Shown here in pieces: positions 59,946 through 64,000 of a stretch of DNA of 64,000 nucleotides (positions are counted from its first letter, which is position 1; the number at the start of each line of letters is the position of its first letter). Under the pieces are notes generated by a model. The model searched no databases. It saw nothing but the letters and a program-made list of their open reading frames with translations, and was not told the origin of the DNA. The translations under genes were made by a program, and so were the position numbers. This DNA comes from Bolinopsis microptera (taxonomy: Eukaryota; Ctenophora; Tentaculata; Lobata; Bolinopsidae): positions 17,251,669-17,315,668 of the forward strand of contig NC_087072.1 in assembly GCF_026151205.1 (NCBI RefSeq), read 5' to 3'.

Positions 59946-60300
59946 TTTGTAGGGGATTTGACACGGATTTCAAATCCCCTAGAAATAGTTTCGAATTGTC
60001 CCTGGGAGTGGCCTGAGTGGGTCAAGACGTCGAAAATTAGTTTCTCTGGTTGTTGGGGTCAGGTACTTCCTATCTAACCACCAAATCATGTTCCAAATAC
60101 CCCGGAACATAAATCTCCTACAGGGGTAAAGATTCTCATTCTTGATTTGACCTGGATTTCAGTAATTTTGGGGTGGGCGTGGCCCTTGGGAGTAGCCTGA
60201 GTGGGTCAAGATGTCGAAACTCGGTTTTTCTAATTGTTAGGGACAAGTACTAACCATTAAACCACCTGAAAATGTTCCAAATACCAGGGAACTCATACAA
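59946..60300. repeat. Diverged tandem duplication, about 185-bp period
   Basis: The blocks CTGGGAGTGGCCTGAGTGGG... at 60001-60108 and TTGGGAGTAGCCTGAGTGGG... at 60186-60293 are direct copies sharing AGTGGGTCAAGA, ATGTTCCAAATACC and GGAAC. Partial similarity of the preceding ATTTGACMYGGATTTC segments extends the unit leftward. Confidence 0.75.
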
Positions 60301-60966
60301 GTGTGAAATCCCCTACACAAATCAAGGAAACGTGCTCTCCCGAGCAGCGCACGAACAATGCCAGAGTGCATTCTCGGTTTTTGTGTCGAATGTGAATCTA
60401 ACTTATTCTGAAACTAGTTATTAACAACTATAATTGGAATTAATTGTAGAGAGTTCAGCTACTAATTAGCCACGTCACTAATTACTTAATTAACCAATAC
60501 ATAAATTAATGAAATGGTGGCCTGGTGCCCCCATTTATGGCCTGCTTGCTCCCAACTGTATCTAGAACCGTTTGTGAATAGAACGAGATCAGGTTATATC
60601 TTAAATCTTTATGGTATGCAACTAGTATGCTGATGTACACCCAAACATGCGAGGAGTTTATTGAACATTTAAAGCATTAAAGACTATTGCTGTAATGCTG
60701 TCCGTATCCCTAATAGTGAGTATAAAAATATAGATTATAGGTATCTACCATTTCACAAGTCTTAGTTCCCGAATTTGTTCTGACATCGAGTGAATCGTAA
60801 TTGTAATCAGTACAATACAAGATGAATTTAGCATCATTTTAGTTTGATTTCTGTTGCCGGTCTAGAAGATGTTCGTGATATTGCGCATAATTGATCGAAG
60901 TATAATGTTTGATTCCATCGTATGTGGTGCATACCTTACAAGACATATTTATGTGGATCATAATTA
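60301..60966. other. Unannotated stretch
   Basis: No gene or repeat was recognised. Confidence 0.45.
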
Positions 60967-61110
60967 GCGGGGATCGAAATTATGGGGGAACGAAAATATG
61001 GGGATTTTTTCAGAAATTCAGTAATTCAGTTCGAAATTTCAGAAATTCAGTACGAAAATACGGGGATTTTTCCCCATTTTTTCCAAAAATCCCCGAATTT
61101 CGTACCATAT
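60967..61110. repeat. Direct and inverted ACGAAAATAYGGGGATTTTT copies
   Basis: ACGAAAATATGGGGATTTTT (60991) and ACGAAAATACGGGGATTTTT (61052) are direct copies. The second pairs with an inverted copy at about 61085-61106, giving a stem of roughly 20 bp. GAAATTCAGTA repeats lie between. Confidence 0.65.
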
Positions 61111-62330
61111 AAATATGTCTCGACCTTTATTTTACTCTAAAGACATACTAGAAAATCCGTTGTCACAGGGAGGAAGCTAGAAATCAATTTTTATCGTATC
61201 ATAAAATTTATATCACAACCGAAGATACATGCTATTATTTCGTAGAACACTCTAAACTCAACAGTAAATGATCGAAATTTAGCTCCAAATTCTTAACACG
61301 TGCACGTGCAAGTCTCCGCCTGCTTTACTATGCACGGGAGTGGTTGTACACACAAACAGAAATCAAATACATTACATAATATCGTGTAGTTATTGACTAC
61401 TGATAACACATTAATTATAAATATGGCGAAATATCAAATATTATCAAAAATTTAAAACTTGTCAATTTGTCAAATTCATTAATTAGTCTCAACTGATACA
61501 TAAAATAAAGTAAAACATCGCAGCAATAAATGTAAGATGAAGACATTGACAGCTCTAATAATAGATCAGAAAAAGAAAAATGGCGTTATTTAATAAAAAT
61601 CGGATCGAATAACTTAAACTACAGGTGCTAGGGCCCTTGTAAACAATCGTAATATCCTGTGAATTAAATCGATTGCAATTGATTCTAATTGGTGTTCATC
61701 ACTGATTAGAGGCAACAAAAGGATAAGCTAGTCAGCAGTAAATAGCAATGCATCAGTCAGCGAACGCCATCGATCGTAATGTGTCTTGCTCCAAGCTTTT
61801 AACACCTGAAATTATATGTTTTGAATAACAATTACACTTAAACAAAATAACGGAACTCAAAAAGCTATTACGTTACAATATCTTAATAAAATTCTGGGTA
61901 ACTAATTTAATTAAAACCATACCAACATTGAACCTACGTCTTACAATGAGCGCTATAATTTTTAGAACATAACAGCTGATAACCACCTATAACAAGCATG
62001 AAGCACGTGATTAAAACCCACGATTAGGGTCGGGCAATCTATCACTACTACTGGTACCACTACCACTACCAGGTATGAGCGTAAGCTGCGTAACAAACTT
62101 AAGATGAAACAATTGATCTCTATGTAGCACTCTGCACTATATTATGTGTATACGTATCACTATTTTGCCTAGTATTACTGATAAGATGGTGATAGAAAGT
62201 AAGCACTTATTTTCTAAATAAAATGGTATTTACTTTAAATATCAGGATGGCAATTACTAGCCTGGGCTGATCTTCGTGATAATATATACAGTAAAACCCG
62301 GACTTACAGTACAGTTTGGGGAAAGATAAA
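61111..62330. other. Unannotated AT-rich region
   Basis: No gene was recognised. Confidence 0.45.
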
Positions 62331-63000
62331 TAGTGCGGTAAATCAGAGTTTTCACTTTTTGGTCCCATTGGCCGTCGGATCACATGGTTTCTCTCCGCAC
62401 AGAATTGGTTCCCAATTAGTGGTCATGGAGTATGGACTATGGTTCACAAGTACTCAAGTGAGGGGTACTAAAACTGTGTAGGTTCAATGCTATACAGTAG
62501 TTACGCTCTTTGACCAACATCAGAAACAAAATTTACCGCCCCTTCTGTCACCAAGGATCGACCGGGACTGCTTTTTTGGCCGGGACTGGAAAGGAGTGCC
62601 GGAACCAGGTATACGCCGGGACCGGGATTCAGCCAGATTTGGGACCGGGATCATAGCTAAGAAAACCAGCACTTAACACTTACACTAAAATCTGGTATCC
62701 GCAACTGATAAAAAGCACAAGCACAGCTTACCCTTTTTACCTTTTTAAAAAATCCGAGATTAAACCGGGATCCCGGTCGAACCTTGTCAATCACTCCCTG
62801 TCATCTCTTAGCTCTCTGACACCTTATTGCTAAATGCTAAGATCCTAGCTTAACAATACGTAACACACTCATATGGACTATGGAGTCTTTATTCTAGCTC
62901 GACGGTACTGTAAAACCACTATTTGGGAACCAATTCTATGCGGAGAGAAATCATGTGATCCGACGGGGACTAAAAAGTGAAAACTTTGATTTACTACATT
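62331..63000. mobile_element. Element with 85-bp inverted arms
   Basis: The arms at 62331-62422 and 62918-63000 are inverted copies containing GTTTTCACTTTTTRGTCCC, GTCGGATCACATG and CTCTCCGCAYAGAATTGG. The left side may extend out to TACAGTAAAACCCGG at 62287, for which the right side shows no partner, so the right end is probably lost. A cluster of six CCGGGA or GGGACCGGGA motifs lies within (62570-62780). Confidence 0.65.
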
Positions 63001-63082
63001 TCTTACATGTGCATCTCTTATTGCTATAATTCGACGACTTATCTGCTACTTTGTGTCCGGTGCTTTACAATTGTGAGTACGT

Positions 63083-63710
63083 TATGGAAGATGTGTACTT
63101 AGACTCTCTAATGTAGTCAAGTAAACATTTTGACCAGCTTTCAGATGCTTCTAATGATCTTGGTATTTGGGTTGAGGTAAAGAAGACAATAAACTTTGAT
63201 GAAGATAGTGATATCACATTCGAGAAGTTCAAGAAACCAAACAAGGACGTTCTAGTAAAGCACCTTTTTGATGCGTTTTAGGGTATTGTCTAATATCAGC
63301 GTATTCTCCACGAATAAAAAGATAGAGGAAATGAAAAGTGAAATCATCAGTGCTCAGAAATCAGCAAAAAATGCAGAGGAAACCCTTCCCCCAGCTCTGT
63401 CTCCACTTTCACGGCAGAAAACTTGAAGAAAGTAGTTTGGAATGTTGTAGCTGAAGAAGATCGCAGCAGATTGCAGAAATGTCTTCATTTTTAGTCTCAA
63501 GGAGGATACAGGAGAGAAACTTGGCGATCAAATTTGTGATGTGTTTGAACAAATTGCAGAAAAGCCACGCTTCGAAGCTGCTCAAATTGGGAATATGTCT
63601 GCTGAAAAACCCAGAGCTGTCAAAGTATCATTTTGAAACTCTAGCACCGTTCATCAGATACTGATCAAAGCTAAAGAACTCAGACTGTCTCAGTGTTTCA
63701 AAAGTAAATA
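63083..63710 (+). pseudogene. LINE ORF1-like protein relic (copy 3)
   Basis: It begins near an ATG at 63083 (MEDVYLDSL, like MEDDLNLT of copy 1) with several frame breaks and stops. The recognisable end reads GEKLGDQICDVFEQIAEKPR, FEAAQIGN, RAVKVSF, a stop, STVHQILIKAKELRLSQ. IAEKPRFEAAQIG corresponds to IGEKPHFEATRVG of copy 1, and RAVKVSF to RPVKINV. The SPDRS block is missing. It is the most decayed of the three copies. Confidence 0.55.
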
Positions 63711-64000
63711 AAGGTATATTGTCACTAGTGAGATTGTATAGGGTTGTACACTCCCTCTTTTTCTCTATTGTCACCATAAATTGAGAACGTTTCGAGTTAG
63801 GAACTCCAAAATTTCCAGACACATTTGGACTTGGTTTGATAATTGAAGTGCTTTCCTATAACTTCAAGTTCGTTGTTTACAACTAAGCCGAGTTATGACC
63901 ATTTTAAGATCTGCCCGGATACATGATCCTGGCACTTAATCTGTGATTTCTTCACTCAATCAATGGCACTTAATCAGTGATTTCGAATGATTTAGTTTCA
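63711..64000. other. Terminal stretch
   Basis: No feature was recognised. Confidence 0.45.

Overview
The window looks like a nuclear genomic segment from an animal. It is AT-rich and gene-poor, its genes have GT-AG introns, and it is full of microsatellites, minisatellites and small non-autonomous transposons. Short CCCTAA (TTAGGG) arrays fit a metazoan. The gene set (an ionotropic glutamate receptor whose coding region sits in one exon, an SLC22-type carrier family, a PH-RhoGAP protein) and the atypical receptor pore suggest a marine invertebrate, perhaps a non-bilaterian such as a ctenophore or cnidarian. That placement is inference; no marker here fixes the phylum.

Layout. 0-5.2 kb: mariner-like MITE pieces, a 370-bp TC microsatellite and a foldback element. 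5.9-8.75 kb (minus): a 950-aa ionotropic glutamate receptor. 8.75-26.7 kb: almost gene-free, with a 1.44-kb 21-bp minisatellite, a Helitron-like element ending in a long CA/TG run, and a 436-bp element with an 8-bp target-site duplication. 26.7-34.9 kb (plus): a multi-exon PH-RhoGAP gene resembling the ARHGAP9/12/15/27 group. Its first modelled exon ends in a segment that reads like a retroelement Gag capsid domain, and its introns carry a foldback MITE and two LINE-type ORF1-like relics. 36.6-44.5 kb: a nest of repeats with foldbacks, tandem duplications, long-TIR MITEs, GC-rich hairpins with GAA loops and interstitial telomere-like repeats. 45.3-50.9 kb (plus): SLC22-like gene A with three candidate first exons and a fourth decayed one before a single large second exon. 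51.4-55.7 kb: two neighbouring mariner-like MITEs, a tRNA-derived SINE and a second Helitron-like copy. 56.4-58.2 kb (minus): SLC22-like gene B, convergent with A, with a 3' third almost identical to A (probable gene conversion). 58.2-64 kb: repeats, an inverted-repeat element and another ORF1-like relic.

The receptor, the GTPase regulator and the transporters are ordinary cell-surface and signalling genes, and nothing shows that they work together. The most unusual items are the array of alternative first exons in SLC22 gene A, the Gag-like exon joined in phase to a PH-RhoGAP gene, the cysteine-bearing insert and atypical pore of the glutamate receptor, and the recurring GAA-triloop hairpins. 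All exon joins were made by hand from splice consensus and reading phase; no alignment or transcript data were available.
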